Source: Pseudoxanthomonas wuyuanensis
GTDB taxonomy: Bacteria > Pseudomonadota > Gammaproteobacteria > Xanthomonadales > Xanthomonadaceae
NCBI RefSeq assembly: GCF_900215535.1
Contig: NZ_OCND01000001.1
Span: 124,001-188,000, forward strand
Direction: 5' to 3'
Length of the DNA stretch: 64,000 nucleotides
Every line of letters begins with the position of its first letter. Positions within the stretch are counted from its first letter, which is position 1. Positions 39,554 through 49,280 of the stretch are shown here, piece by piece. The notes beneath the pieces are model-generated. The model worked only from the letters and a program-made list of their open reading frames with translations, searched no databases and was not told the DNA's origin. The position numbers were made by a program, and so were the translations under genes.

Positions 39554-39703
39554 ATGCGCCGCGCCGCCCGCCATTGCCCGCAAGCCCGTCCCCAGGCCCT
39601 GCCGCCTGCGGAAGGCCGTGCCGCCAGCGGTCGCGCGTCGTCCATTACCACCATCACCATTACCACGACGATTAGTCGGGTGCGGCTGGTTGTGTTCGCG
39701 TAA
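39554..39703 (+). CDS. thrL: Threonine operon leader peptide
   Basis: A 49-codon reading frame whose codons 31-40 are ITTITITTTI: six Thr and four Ile in ten consecutive codons, followed by SRVRLVVFA and TAA. This is the same kind of Thr/Ile run as E. coli ThrL, and the gene downstream is thrA. ATG 39554 is the only upstream ATG in frame. No clear ribosome site precedes it, so the true start could differ (the frame stays open). Translation speed over the run would report charging of tRNA-Thr and tRNA-Ile, both end products of this pathway. Confidence 0.75.
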   Translation: MRRAARHCPQARPQALPPAEGRAASGRASSITTITITTTISRVRLVVFA

Positions 39704-39743
39704 TTCGCAAACCACGGCCCCGCACCCGAGTCAGGATGCGGGG
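39678..39743 (+). promoter_or_regulatory. Transcription attenuator of the thr operon (antiterminator / terminator)
   Basis: Two mutually exclusive hairpins follow the Thr/Ile codons. Segment GGGTGCGG (39678-39685) can pair with CCGCACCC (39720-39727), with inner support from GGTTGTG and CAAACC. Alternatively CCCCGCA (39718-39724) pairs with TGCGGGG (39737-39743). The leader stop codon (39701-39703) lies beyond the first segment. A ribosome that reads through masks it and frees the terminator, while a ribosome stalled at the Thr/Ile codons leaves it open to antiterminate. The terminator stem lacks a T-run. Confidence 0.65.
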
Positions 39744-39796
39744 CGACCCTCAGTCTGACGCGCGCGCGGGGCCTCACAACAGAGGTTCCAGGTTCC

Positions 39797-42289
39797 ATGC
39801 CGTCCATTGCCGCAGTTCAAGATCCGTCTTCCCTACGCACCGTCGTGCACAAGTTCGGTGGCACGTCGGTGGCCGACGCCGAACGTTACCGCCATGTCGC
39901 CCAGTTGCTGCTGGCCCGCGACGAAGACATACAGGTCACCGTCGTCTCGGCGATGAAGGGCGTCACCGATGCCCTGATCGGCCTGGCCGAACTGGCTTCC
40001 GGCAACCGCCCGGAGTGGCGCGAGCGCTGGCACGAACTGCGCGCCCGCCACCGCGGCGCGGCGGTGGCGCTGCTGGGCGAACACGCCGGGCCGGTGCTGG
40101 AGTGGCTGGACGAGCGCTTCGGGAAGCTGGAAGAGATTCTGGCCGCGCTGGCGGTGATCGGCGAGCTGCCGGCGGAAGTGCTGGACCGCGTGCAGGGGCT
40201 GGGCGAGGTCTGCTCGGCGCGGCTGCTGGGCGAACACCTGCGCGCCTGCGGCGAGGACTGCGCGGTGCTGGATGCGCGCGAAGTGCTGGTGGTGGAAACC
40301 AGCGATCTGGGCGTGGACGTGGACTGGACCATCAGCGCGCAGCGGCTGGCCGACTGGCGCCAGCGCCATCCGCAGCGGCGCGTGGTGGTGACCGGCTTCG
40401 TCGCGCGCGACCACGCCGACCGCATCACCACGCTGGGCCGCAACGGCAGCGACTACTCCGGCGCCATCTTCGCCGCGCTGTACGATGCGGCCGAACTGCA
40501 TATCTGGACCGACGTCGATGGCGTGCTGTCGGCCGATCCGCGGCTGGTGCCCGAAGCGGTGCAACTGGGCGCGCTGAGCTACGACGAGGCCTGCGAGCTG
40601 GCCTATTTCGGCGCCAAGGTCGTGCACCCGCAGACGATGGCCCCGGCCATCGAGCGCGGCCTGCCCATCATCATCCGCAACACCTTCCATCCCGAACATC
40701 CGGGCACCCGCATCACCGCCGAGCGCGAAACCGCCGGCCCGGTGAAAGGGCTGACGCTCAGCCCGGACCTGGCGGTGCTGAATCTGGAGGGCACCGGCCT
40801 GATCGGCGTGCCGGGCACCGCCGAGCGGGTGTTCGCGGCGTTGCGCACCGCGCGCGTTTCGGTGGTGATGATTTCGCAGGGCTCATCGGAGCACTCGATC
40901 TGCTGCGTGGTCAGGAGCGTGGAATCGCAGCGCGCACGCACCGCGCTGCTGACCGCGTTCGCGCACGAACTGGCGGTGGGCCAGGTGCAGCGCGTGCAGC
41001 TGACCGAAGGCGTCAGCGTGCTGGCCGCGGTCGGCGATGGCATGGCCGGCCAGCCGGGCGTGGCCGCGCGGCTGTTCGAATCGCTGGGGCGTGCGCGGGT
41101 CAACATCCTGGCCATCGCGCAGGGGTCGTCGGAGCGCAACATTTCCGTGGCCATCGACAGCGCGGACGCCAGCAAGGCGCTGCGCGCCGCCCATGCCGGC
41201 TTCTGGCTGTCGCCGCAGACGTTCTCGGTTGGCGTGATCGGGCCGGGCAATGTCGGCGGTGCGCTGATCGAACAACTGCGTGCCGCGCAACCGCAACTGC
41301 TGGGCAAGGCCAACCTGGATCTGCGTCTGCGCGCGATCGCGTCCAGCAGCCGTTTGCTGCTGGATGAGCGCGGCATCGGCGCGGACTGGCGCGAACGGCT
41401 GGCGGCCAGCCCCACGCCCGCCGATCTGGACAGGTTCACCGCGCATCTGACCTCCGCGCACCTGCCGCATGCGGTGATCGTCGACTGCAGCGCCAGTCCG
41501 CAGGTCGCCGAACGCTACGCGGACTGGCTGGCGGCCGGCATCCACGTGGTGACGCCCAACAAGCAGGCCGGCGCCGGGCCGATGCCGCGCCTGCAAGCCA
41601 TCCGCGCTGCCGCCGACGCCAGCGGCGCGCGCTTCCGTTACGAGGCCACCGTCGGCGCCGGCCTGCCGGTGATTTCCACGTTGCGCGATCTGCTGGATAC
41701 CGGCGATGCGGTGATCTCGGTGGAAGGCATCTTCTCGGGCACGTTGGCCTGGCTGTTCAACCGTTTCGATGGCAGCGTGCCGTTCTCGCAACTGGTGAGC
41801 GAGGCGCGCGGAATGGGGTATACCGAGCCGGATCCGCGCGATGACCTGTCCGGCACCGACGTGGCGCGCAAGCTGGTGATCCTGGCGCGCGAGGCTGGCC
41901 GCAATCTGAACCTGGAAGATGTCGAGGTGGAAAGCCTGGTGCCCGAGTCGCTGCGCCAGGCCAGCGTGGACGATTTCATGAGCCGCCTGCCGGAGGTGGA
42001 TGCGGCATTCGCCGAGCGCCTGCAGTGCGCCCATGCCGCCGGCAATGTGCTGCGTTATGTGGCACGGCTGGATGCGCAAGGCCGCGCCAGCGTGGGCCTG
42101 GTCGAACTGCCGCGCGCGCACGCCTTCGCCAACCTGCGCCTGACCGACAACATCGTGCAATTCACCACCCGCCGCTACTGCGATAACCCGTTGATCGTGC
42201 AGGGGCCGGGCGCGGGCCCGGAGGTCACCGCGGCCGGGGTATTCGCCGATGTATTGCGGGTGGCCGCGGGGCAGGGGGCGAAGCTGTGA
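39797..42289 (+). CDS. thrA: Bifunctional aspartokinase / homoserine dehydrogenase I
   Basis: 830 residues. First and third steps of threonine/methionine synthesis in one chain. The aspartokinase half (about 1-300) has [32 protein letters not shown] and [15 protein letters not shown]. Two ACT-like regulatory segments follow ([72 protein letters not shown]). The homoserine dehydrogenase half (about 475-830) has the NAD(P) fold [69 protein letters not shown] and [10 protein letters not shown]. As in enteric ThrA, threonine feedback is expected through the ACT region. It follows the leader/attenuator and is coupled to thrB by a GTGA overlap. Confidence 0.97.
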   Translation: MPSIAAVQDPSSLRTVVHKFGGTSVADAERYRHVAQLLLARDEDIQVTVVSAMKGVTDALIGLAELASGNRPEWRERWHELRARHRGAAVALLGEHAGPVLEWLDERFGKLEEILAALAVIGELPAEVLDRVQGLGEVCSARLLGEHLRACGEDCAVLDAREVLVVETSDLGVDVDWTISAQRLADWRQRHPQRRVVVTGFVARDHADRITTLGRNGSDYSGAIFAALYDAAELHIWTDVDGVLSADPRLVPEAVQLGALSYDEACELAYFGAKVVHPQTMAPAIERGLPIIIRNTFHPEHPGTRITAERETAGPVKGLTLSPDLAVLNLEGTGLIGVPGTAERVFAALRTARVSVVMISQGSSEHSICCVVRSVESQRARTALLTAFAHELAVGQVQRVQLTEGVSVLAAVGDGMAGQPGVAARLFESLGRARVNILAIAQGSSERNISVAIDSADASKALRAAHAGFWLSPQTFSVGVIGPGNVGGALIEQLRAAQPQLLGKANLDLRLRAIASSSRLLLDERGIGADWRERLAASPTPADLDRFTAHLTSAHLPHAVIVDCSASPQVAERYADWLAAGIHVVTPNKQAGAGPMPRLQAIRAAADASGARFRYEATVGAGLPVISTLRDLLDTGDAVISVEGIFSGTLAWLFNRFDGSVPFSQLVSEARGMGYTEPDPRDDLSGTDVARKLVILAREAGRNLNLEDVEVESLVPESLRQASVDDFMSRLPEVDAAFAERLQCAHAAGNVLRYVARLDAQGRASVGLVELPRAHAFANLRLTDNIVQFTTRRYCDNPLIVQGPGAGPEVTAAGVFADVLRVAAGQGAKL

Positions 42290-43206
42290 GCGAATGGGTC
42301 AAAGCGTTCTCGCCGGCATCGGTGGGCAATGTCGGCGTCGGTTTCGATATTCTGGGCCATGTGATCGAAGGCGCCGGCGATACGGTTGGCCTGCGCCGCA
42401 TCGAAACCCCGGAAGTACGCATTGCCGCGATCCGCGGCACCACCGTGGATCTGCCGCGGGAGGCGGCGGCCAATACCGCCGGCGCCGCGCTGATGGCGAT
42501 GCGCGAATCGCTGGCGCTGCCGTTCGGGTTCGAAGTGGAAATCGACAAGGGCATTCCGCTGGGCTCGGGCATGGGCGGTTCGGCCGCTTCCTGTGTGGCC
42601 GCGCTGGTGGCCGCCAACGCGTTGCTGGATGAGCCGTTGCCGGCGCAGGCGCTGTATCCGTTCGCGCTGGTCGGCGAAGCGGTCGCCAGCGGCGGCAGGC
42701 ACGGGGACAACCTGGGACCGATGCTGCTCGGCGGGCTGGTGCTGGCCACGGCCGAACATCTGGTCCGCATTCCGGTTCCCCGGGACTGGCACTGCGTGCT
42801 GGTGCACCCGGAGGCGATCCTGGAAACCCGCCGCGCCCGCGCTGCTTTGCTGGGCGAATACCAGTTGAAGGAGTTCGTCGCGCAGAGCGCCAACCTGGCG
42901 CTGGTGCTGGCCGGTTGCCACGCCGGCGACGCCGCGTTGGTGCGCGCGGGCCTGAACGATGTGCTGATCGAGCCGCGTCGTGCGCCGTTGATCGGCGGCT
43001 TTGCCGCTGCCAAGCAGGCGGCGCTGCAGGCCGGGGCGATGGGAGCCAGCATTTCCGGTGCAGGCCCCAGCGTGTTCGCGTGGTTCGAGAGCCGTGGCCA
43101 AGCCGATGCGGCGGCGCCGGCCATCCAGGCGGCGTTCGCGCAGGCCGGTTTCGACAGCCAGGCCTGGGTCTCGCCAATCAATGCGCCGGCCGCGCGATTG
43201 CTGTAA
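42286..43206 (+). CDS. thrB: Homoserine kinase
   Basis: 306 residues, GTG start overlapping the thrA stop (GTGA). GHMP-family kinase that phosphorylates homoserine using ATP. Seen: the N-terminal strand [20 protein letters not shown], the phosphate-binding loop [39 protein letters not shown] and the C-terminal [18 protein letters not shown]. Length is typical. Translation is coupled to thrA. The next gene, thrC, is separated by nearly 690 bp of repeat sequence instead of being tightly linked as in enteric bacteria. Confidence 0.96.
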   Translation: MSEWVKAFSPASVGNVGVGFDILGHVIEGAGDTVGLRRIETPEVRIAAIRGTTVDLPREAAANTAGAALMAMRESLALPFGFEVEIDKGIPLGSGMGGSAASCVAALVAANALLDEPLPAQALYPFALVGEAVASGGRHGDNLGPMLLGGLVLATAEHLVRIPVPRDWHCVLVHPEAILETRRARAALLGEYQLKEFVAQSANLALVLAGCHAGDAALVRAGLNDVLIEPRRAPLIGGFAAAKQAALQAGAMGASISGAGPSVFAWFESRGQADAAAPAIQAAFAQAGFDSQAWVSPINAPAARLL

Positions 43207-43214
43207 CCGCTCCG

Positions 43215-43858
<644 letters not shown>

Positions 43859-43894
43859 ACCGAACTCGTTCGACTAACTTCCGATGGACACGCA

Positions 43895-45190
43895 ATGAAC
43901 TTCATCTCCACCCGCTCCAACGCCCCCGCCACCACCCTCAGCCAAGCCATCGCCGCCGGCCTGGCGCCCGATGGCGGGCTTTATGTTCCCGAAACGCTGC
44001 CGGCCAGGCGCGAGCTGCAGGCCGGCGCCGACCTGGCCGAAACCGCCGCGCAGTTGCTGGCGCCGTTCTTTGCCGGAGACGGGCTGGAAGCGGAACTGCC
44101 GGCGATCTGCCGCGAGGCCTTCGACTTCCCGGCACCGCTGCAACCGCTGGCCGCGCCCGGCGATCAGGTGTTGGAGCTGTTCCATGGGCCGACCGCGGCG
44201 TTCAAGGACTTCGGCGCGCGCTTCCTGGCCGCCTGCCTGGCCCGCTTGCGCGCGGGCAGCGAGCGGCCGTTGACGATCCTGGTGGCGACTTCCGGCGATA
44301 CCGGCGCGGCGGTGGCGGCGGCGTTCCATCGGCAACCGGGCCTGCGGGTGGTGGTGCTGTACCCGGACGGACGGGTGTCGCCGCGGCAGGCGCACCAGTT
44401 GGGATGTTTTGGCGACAACGTCACCGCGTTGCGGGTGGCCGGTTCGTTCGACGATTGCCAGGCCCTGGTCAAACGCGCGTTGAACGATGCGGCCTTGCAG
44501 GCCCAGGCGCCGCTGAGCTCTGCCAACAGCATCAGCCTGGGCCGGTTGCTGCCGCAGATGAGCTATTACGCCGACGCGGCATTGCGCCATCATGCCGCTA
44601 GCGGAGAAACGCTCAATTTCGTCATTCCCACCGGCAATCTGGGCAACGCGCTGGCCGCGATCCTGGCACGCGCGCTGGGCGTGCCGCTGGGCCGCATCGT
44701 GCTGGCGACCAATGCCAACCGGGTGTTGCCGGACTATTTTTCCGGCGGCGACTATGCGCCGCAGGCCAGCGTGGCGACCATCGCCAATGCGATGGACGTG
44801 GGCGCGCCGAGCAACTTCGAGCGCCTGCGCTGGTTGTACCGCGGCGATGACGCGGGGCTGCGCGAGGCGTTCACCTCGGCCAGCGTTGACGATGCCACCA
44901 TCCGCGAAGTCATTCGCCGCCGGTACGCGCATTTCGGCGAAGTGTTCTGCCCGCATACGGCCACGGCGGTCAAGTTGCTGGAGGATCTTCGCGCCGGTGG
45001 CCAGAGCGGTCACTGGGCGGTAGCCGCCACCGCGCACCCGGCCAAGTTCGAAAGCGTCGTCGAGCCGCTGATCGGACGGGAAGTGGAAGTGCCGCCGGCC
45101 TTGGCCGCGTTGCTGCAAAGGCCGGCGCAGGCGCAACCGATTCCCGCCCAGTACGAAGCCCTGCGCGAGCGGATCCTCGCTCCCTTGTAG
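43895..45190 (+). CDS. thrC: Threonine synthase
   Basis: 431 residues. PLP enzyme converting O-phosphohomoserine to threonine. Landmarks: SQAIAAGLAPDGGLYVPETL, the PLP lysine in FHGPTAAFKDFGARFLAACL, ILVATSGDTGAAVAAAFH (PLP phosphate loop), SANSISLGRLLPQMSYYADA, VIPTGNLGNALAAI and DVGAPSNFERL. The length fits the short class of bacterial ThrC. The stop codon lies within a REP-type repeat that starts at about 45186. Because of the repeat-filled gap before it, thrC may depend on its own promoter or on read-through from thrB. Confidence 0.96.
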   Translation: MNFISTRSNAPATTLSQAIAAGLAPDGGLYVPETLPARRELQAGADLAETAAQLLAPFFAGDGLEAELPAICREAFDFPAPLQPLAAPGDQVLELFHGPTAAFKDFGARFLAACLARLRAGSERPLTILVATSGDTGAAVAAAFHRQPGLRVVVLYPDGRVSPRQAHQLGCFGDNVTALRVAGSFDDCQALVKRALNDAALQAQAPLSSANSISLGRLLPQMSYYADAALRHHAASGETLNFVIPTGNLGNALAAILARALGVPLGRIVLATNANRVLPDYFSGGDYAPQASVATIANAMDVGAPSNFERLRWLYRGDDAGLREAFTSASVDDATIREVIRRRYAHFGEVFCPHTATAVKLLEDLRAGGQSGHWAVAATAHPAKFESVVEPLIGREVEVPPALAALLQRPAQAQPIPAQYEALRERILAPL

Positions 45191-45386
45191 GAGCGATGTG
45201 AGTCGCGACCGGAACAATGACTGGTTTTAGACGCAGATGGGAGCGAAGGCCGGATAGAGCTTTCTACCGTGTTTTTGCGTTGGCTGATCGAAGCTTTCGA
45301 GCTGTTCTTTCCTGCCGTAGAAGGCGCATTGATTGCCGGCAAAAAGAGCCATTCGCTTCCCGGTCGCGACTCACGTCGCTCCTGCA
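45186..45386. repeat. REP-type inverted pair after thrC
   Basis: GTAGGAGCGATGTGAGTCGC (from 45187, followed by GACCGG) is repeated inversely as CCGGTCGCGACTCACGTCGC (from 45360, followed by TCCTGCA). The two arms agree at nearly every position over 27 bp. About 150 bp of non-coding sequence separates them. The same unit family occurs near 32.7 and 58.3 kb. No RAYT transposase lies in the window. A bidirectional terminator function is plausible. Confidence 0.65.
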
Positions 45387-45448
45387 TGGCGATGGATGCG
45401 GGGCAGGGCAGATGCAGATGTCGAGATAGATCGGGTTAAGCTGAGGCC

Positions 45449-46474
45449 ATGGGCAAGCGCTGGATGAAAACCGCAAGCAACCGATGGGCCGTTGGGCTGT
45501 GCCTGGGCGGTCTGCTGGCCGTCTTTGCGGCGCTGGCGCAGACACGGACGCCGGATGCGGTCAACCTCAAGCCGGGCGAATACCTGTGGTATCCGCAGAT
45601 CGCGCCGGCCGGGCCCATCGTGCTGGTGGTCAGCCTGGACGAGCAGCGCGCCTATGTCTACCGCAACGGCATCGCCATCGGCGTGTCGACCATCAGTTCC
45701 GGCAAACAGGGCAAGGAAACCCCGACCGGGGTGTTCACCATCCTGCAGAAGAACAAGGATCACCGCTCCAACCTCTACAACGACGCGCCGATGCCTTATA
45801 TGCAGCGGCTGACCTGGGACGGCATTGCGCTGCACGGCGGCACGCTGCCGGGCTATCCGGCTTCGCACGGCTGCGTGCGCCTGCCGCATGAATTCGCCGA
45901 GAAGCTGTTCGCCATCACCCAGCGCGGCGATTCGGTGGTGGTGGCCAATGCGCAGGCCTCGCCGGCCAGCGTCGTGCATCCGGCGGTGCTGGCGCCGGTG
46001 ACCGCCAGCGGCGCGCCGGTGGCGTTTGCCGATTCGCCGTACCAGGTGTACTGGAACGAGAACGCGCCCAGCGAGGGACCGGTCAGCGTGCTGGTCAGCC
46101 TGTACGACCACCGCGTGTCGGTGCTGCGCGATGGCGTGTTGATGGGATCGGCGCCGTTGCAGATCGTCGACGACATCGGGCTCAACGGCACGGTGCTGTT
46201 TGTGATGACCACCGAGATGGAAGACATTCCCAGCCTGCTGGATCCGCAGCGCCGGCAGCATCGCTGGATCGCGCACCGGGTGCTGGGCGAAGACGCGGGC
46301 CCGATGCCGTCGCTGCGGACGCTGGCCGATTCGTTCTGGATTCCCGAGGATTTTTCGCGCCGCCTGTACGACATCCTGACCCCGGGCGCCACCGTGCTGC
46401 TGTCCGATTTGCCCGGCGTTCGCGCAACGCCGGCCGAACAGATGGAGCAGCCAGTCTTGGAATCGCTGCCGTGA
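45449..46474 (+). CDS. Exported L,D-transpeptidase (YkuD)
   Basis: 341 residues. The N-terminal signal/anchor (RWAVGLCLGGLLAVFAALAQ) directs it to the periplasm. The YkuD catalytic domain covers about residues 50-165. It begins IVLVVSLDEQRAYVYRNGIA and ends in the active-site signature HGGTLPGYPASHGCVRLPHE, with Cys as nucleophile and the first His nearby. These enzymes make 3-3 peptidoglycan cross-links or attach proteins to peptidoglycan. A second YkuD-like beta segment (GPVSVLVSLYDHRVSVLRDG, residues ~210-230) lacks the catalytic motif and looks like a degenerate duplicate. Another L,D-transpeptidase gene follows. Confidence 0.9.
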   Translation: MGKRWMKTASNRWAVGLCLGGLLAVFAALAQTRTPDAVNLKPGEYLWYPQIAPAGPIVLVVSLDEQRAYVYRNGIAIGVSTISSGKQGKETPTGVFTILQKNKDHRSNLYNDAPMPYMQRLTWDGIALHGGTLPGYPASHGCVRLPHEFAEKLFAITQRGDSVVVANAQASPASVVHPAVLAPVTASGAPVAFADSPYQVYWNENAPSEGPVSVLVSLYDHRVSVLRDGVLMGSAPLQIVDDIGLNGTVLFVMTTEMEDIPSLLDPQRRQHRWIAHRVLGEDAGPMPSLRTLADSFWIPEDFSRRLYDILTPGATVLLSDLPGVRATPAEQMEQPVLESLP

Positions 46475-46538
46475 GGCCCCAGTTCTGGCCTGCGGCGGTC
46501 CTGCCTGCTGCAATCTCCCGTATTTTCCGGTACCGCCG

Positions 46539-47300
46539 ATGACCGCCTTCACACGACCATCCCGATGGGGAATTGCCGCCTGCGCATTGCTGGGGCTGGC
46601 GCCGCTGGCCTCCGCCCAGCAACGGCCTTCCGAAGCGTTGACCGAGCGGCTGGCGCGCAGCGCGCCCGCGCTGGACCGCAAGGTGCTGGCGCTGGCCACC
46701 CGCGCGTTGTCCTGCGCCGCCGGCCGACCGGGCACGGCGCCGGCAACGCTCAGCGTCATCGATTACTCGCTGCCTTCGACCAAGCCGCGCCTGTGGGTGT
46801 TCGATCTGGCGCAGCAGAAGCTGTTGTTCGAGGAATGGGTGGCGCACGGCCGCAATACCGGCGATAACCTGGCCACGCGTTTTTCCAACGAATCCGGAAG
46901 CTACATGTCCAGCCTGGGCGCGTTCCGCACCGAAGAAGCGTACGTGGGGCAGAACGGCTATTCGCTGCGGTTGAAGGGACTGGAGCCTGGCATCAACGAC
47001 AAGGCGCGCGAGCGGGCCATCGTCATCCACGGCGCGCCCTACGTCAGCCAGGCGTTGATCAGCAGCCAGGGGCGGTTGGGGCGCAGCCTGGGCTGCCCGG
47101 CGGTGCGCAGTGCGGTGGCGCGGCCGCTGATCGACAGTATCCGCGATGGTTCGTTCGTGTTTGCCTATTACCCGGACCAGCGTTGGCTGAAACAGTCGCA
47201 ACTGCTCAACAGCGACTGCGGCAATGCCGTGGTTCCGCCGCAGGGTTCGCGGACCGCGGCGATGCCCAGCGCCGGCTCGGGAAACCTAAACAGCCCCTAG
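46539..47300 (+). CDS. Exported L,D-transpeptidase-like protein (YkuD_2 family)
   Basis: 253 residues with signal peptide (WGIAACALLGLAPLASAQQR). The core matches the murein L,D-transpeptidase catalytic-domain family (YkuD_2): VIDYSLPSTKPRLWVFDL, HGRNTGDNLATRFSNESGSY, MSSLGAFRTEEAY, IVIHGAPYVS and the active site GRLGRSLGCPAVR with the catalytic Cys. Its role in peptidoglycan modification is inferred from the family. It lies 64 bp after the first L,D-transpeptidase on the same strand. Its last codons overlap by four bases the 3' end of the oppositely oriented MBL gene. Confidence 0.88.
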   Translation: MTAFTRPSRWGIAACALLGLAPLASAQQRPSEALTERLARSAPALDRKVLALATRALSCAAGRPGTAPATLSVIDYSLPSTKPRLWVFDLAQQKLLFEEWVAHGRNTGDNLATRFSNESGSYMSSLGAFRTEEAYVGQNGYSLRLKGLEPGINDKARERAIVIHGAPYVSQALISSQGRLGRSLGCPAVRSAVARPLIDSIRDGSFVFAYYPDQRWLKQSQLLNSDCGNAVVPPQGSRTAAMPSAGSGNLNSP

Positions 47301-48160
47301 GGCGTGAGCGGTATCTTCAGGTAGCGGGTGCCGTTGTCTTCCGGCTCTGGCAGCCTGCCGGCGCGGATGTTCACCTGGACCGACGGCAGCAGCAGTACCG
47401 GCGCAGGCAGGGTGGCATCGCGCTGTTCGCGCATGGTCACGAAGTCCTGTTCGCCAACGCCGTTGCGCAGATGCACGTTGCGCGCGCGCTGGTCGGCCAC
47501 GGTGGTTTCCCAGGCGTAGTGATCCCGTTCCGGCGCCTTGTAGTCGTGGCACAGGAACAGGCGGGTGTCGTCCGGCAGCGACAGCAGCCGCTGGATGGAA
47601 CGGTAAAGCGTGGTCGCGCTGCCGCCGGGGAAGTCGGTGCGCGCGGTGCCGTAGTCGGGCATGAAGATCGTATCGCCGACGAAGACCGCATCGCCGATGC
47701 GGTAGGACACGCAGGCCGGCGTGTGTCCCGGCGTGTGCAGCACTTCAACCTGCAACCGGCCCAATGGAAAGCTCTCACCGTCGGCGAACAGGCGGTCGAA
47801 TTCGCGCCCGTCGCCGCTGATGTCGTCCAGGTTGAAGACGGGCGCGAAGATCCTCTGCACCTCGCGGATGTGTTCGCCGATGCCCACCTGCGCGCCGGTG
47901 CGGGATTTCAGGTATGGAGCGGCCGACAGGTGGTCGGCGTGGGCATGGGTTTCCAGAATCCAGGCGATTTTCAGGCCAGATTCGTCCGCTGCGGCCAGTA
48001 CGCGGTCGGCAGAGGCGTGGCTGGTCGCGCCCGAGCGATGATCGTAGTCGAGCACCGGGTCGATGACGGCGGCCTGGCCGGTCGCCGGATCGGACACCAG
48101 GTGGGTGATGGTGTAGGTGGCTTGGTCGAAGAAGGAGCGGATTTCCGGTTTTGCGTTCAT
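47297..48160 (-). CDS. MBL-fold persulfide dioxygenase-like protein (ETHE1/Blh type)
   Basis: 287 residues. Metallo-beta-lactamase fold with metal ligands in LETHAHADHLSAAPYLKSRT, HTPGHTPACVSY and VGDTIFM. The segments RSIQRLLSLPDDTRLFLCHD and ERDHYAWETTVADQRARNVH are those of Blh, the ETHE1-like enzyme of the BigR operon. Members oxidise glutathione persulfide to sulfite with O2 and a mononuclear iron. It is last in a four-gene unit with two rhodaneses and a BigR-like repressor, beside sulfide:quinone oxidoreductase. This matches a pathway H2S to persulfide (SQR) to sulfite (this enzyme) with rhodaneses shuttling sulfane sulfur. Confidence 0.9.
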   Translation of the reverse strand: MNAKPEIRSFFDQATYTITHLVSDPATGQAAVIDPVLDYDHRSGATSHASADRVLAAADESGLKIAWILETHAHADHLSAAPYLKSRTGAQVGIGEHIREVQRIFAPVFNLDDISGDGREFDRLFADGESFPLGRLQVEVLHTPGHTPACVSYRIGDAVFVGDTIFMPDYGTARTDFPGGSATTLYRSIQRLLSLPDDTRLFLCHDYKAPERDHYAWETTVADQRARNVHLRNGVGEQDFVTMREQRDATLPAPVLLLPSVQVNIRAGRLPEPEDNGTRYLKIPLTP

Positions 48161-48164
48161 CGCC

Positions 48165-48515
48165 TCATCTCCGCACCGGCAGGCCGGCTTTCACCCAGGC
48201 CTGCATGCCGCCGCCGACATTCAGATAGCGGCGCGAGCGATCCCGAAGCAGGATGCGCTGCGCCAGCCGCGAGCGCACGCCGCTCTGGCAGATCAACAGG
48301 TATTCGCCACCCGCGGGAAGCTTCAGGTCGTCGGCCGCCGAATGGCCGCCGGCACGCAGGCGGCTCAACGGCAGCGATATCGCACCGGGCGGGCCGCCGC
48401 CGCGCAGTTCGGCCGGTTCGCGTACGTCCAGCAGCATGGCGCCTTGCGCGATGCGCTGCGCGACGTCCTGCACCGGCACGCTTGGGCGCAGCAGCGAGGC
48501 AATCAGTTTCCACAT
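48165..48515 (-). CDS. Rhodanese-like sulfurtransferase
   Basis: 116 residues, single rhodanese domain. MLLDVREPAELRGGGPPGAI and the active-site loop CQSGVRS (catalytic Cys at LLICQSGVRSRLAQ), then YLNVGGGMQAWVKAGLPVRR. Rhodaneses take up a sulfane sulfur as cysteine persulfide and pass it to acceptors such as glutathione or cyanide. It sits between the persulfide dioxygenase-like gene (4 bp away) and the repressor gene (19 bp), so it belongs to the same transcript. Confidence 0.92.
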   Translation of the reverse strand: MWKLIASLLRPSVPVQDVAQRIAQGAMLLDVREPAELRGGGPPGAISLPLSRLRAGGHSAADDLKLPAGGEYLLICQSGVRSRLAQRILLRDRSRRYLNVGGGMQAWVKAGLPVRR

Positions 48516-48534
48516 GCGGATTCTCCTTGCGTGT

Positions 48535-48873
48535 TCATGGCTTGCCGCCGCGGGTGCCGGTGGCGCAGTAGATGCCGTGCAGGGTCTGGATCAGTTCGAA
48601 AGCCGGTCCGGGCACCAGCGAATAGAAGATGCTCTGCGCGTCGCGGCGGGTGGCCACCAGTCCTTCCTCGCGCAGCACCGCCAGGTGCTGCGACAGCGCC
48701 GACTGGCTCAGGTCCAGCAGCGCATTGAGGTCGCCGACCGAACGCTCGCCTTCGGCCAGCAGGCACAGCACCAGCAACCGTTTCTCGTTGGCCAGCGCCT
48801 TGAGCAACTGCGCGGCTTCGCCGGCGTGTTCGCGCATGGCCTGGGGATCGATATCGCGCAATGGGCTAGTCAT
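48535..48873 (-). CDS. bigR: ArsR-family sulfide/persulfide-responsive repressor (BigR/SqrR-like)
   Basis: 112 residues, winged-helix ArsR fold: LLKALANEKRLLVLCLLAEG, recognition helix LDLSQSALSQHLAVLREEGL, wing VATRRDAQSIFYSLV. It keeps the two cysteines of BigR/SqrR/YgaV (Cys37 in LLVLCLL and Cys103 in GIYCATG), 66 residues apart exactly as in BigR. In those proteins sulfane sulfur bridges them and releases DNA. It should repress this operon and the divergent SQR operon when sulfide is low. Its start overlaps the end of the upstream rhodanese gene by 8 bases. Confidence 0.93.
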   Translation of the reverse strand: MTSPLRDIDPQAMREHAGEAAQLLKALANEKRLLVLCLLAEGERSVGDLNALLDLSQSALSQHLAVLREEGLVATRRDAQSIFYSLVPGPAFELIQTLHGIYCATGTRGGKP

Positions 48874-49279
48874 CTGGTCCGGACGAATCTGTGGGGGTAT
48901 GAAGCGGCAACCCGGCTTCGCGCCAGGCGGTGATGCCGCCGGCCATCGACTTTACGCGCTCGAACCCCAGTTGCTGAAGACTGTCGGCCGCCAGGGCGGC
49001 GCGGCCGCCGGTCAGGCAGTACAGCACCAACGGCCGTTCGCGCAGCGACAGGGCCTCGCTGGCCTGGCAGGCCATGGCCGGGTGCGCCTGGATTTTGAAC
49101 TCCAGCACTCCGCGCGGCAGGTTGATGGCCTGCGGCAGATGCCCGACGGCGAATTCATCCGGCTCGCGCACGTCGATCAGCAGCGCGCCGTCGGCCCGCG
49201 CGGCGGTCACCTCCAGCGGCGAAATCTCCTGGATGCGCGCCAGGGCCTGCCGAACCAGCGAATTCACGTCGATTGTCAT
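48866..49279 (-). CDS. Rhodanese-domain protein, first gene of the BigR-type operon
   Basis: 137 residues. An N-terminal helix (NSLVRQALARIQEI) then one rhodanese domain: ALLIDVREPDEFAVGHLPQA, INLPRGVLEFKI, catalytic loop CLTGGRAALAA, and VKSMAGGITAWREAGLPL. The motif CxTGxRA is typical of persulfide-transfer rhodaneses of bigR loci. It is first in the leftward operon, immediately downstream of the AT-rich operator region, and overlaps bigR by 8 bases. Confidence 0.92.
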   Translation of the reverse strand: MTIDVNSLVRQALARIQEISPLEVTAARADGALLIDVREPDEFAVGHLPQAINLPRGVLEFKIQAHPAMACQASEALSLRERPLVLYCLTGGRAALAADSLQQLGFERVKSMAGGITAWREAGLPLHTPTDSSGPDD

Positions 49280-49280
49280 T

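Noticed and set aside
39481-39675. A His-rich frame ending HYHHHHYHDD, suggesting a histidine operon leader
   Set aside because: It is the neighbouring frame of the ITTITITTTI codons. The genes downstream are thrABC, and the stems fit the Thr/Ile frame whose stop is at 39703.
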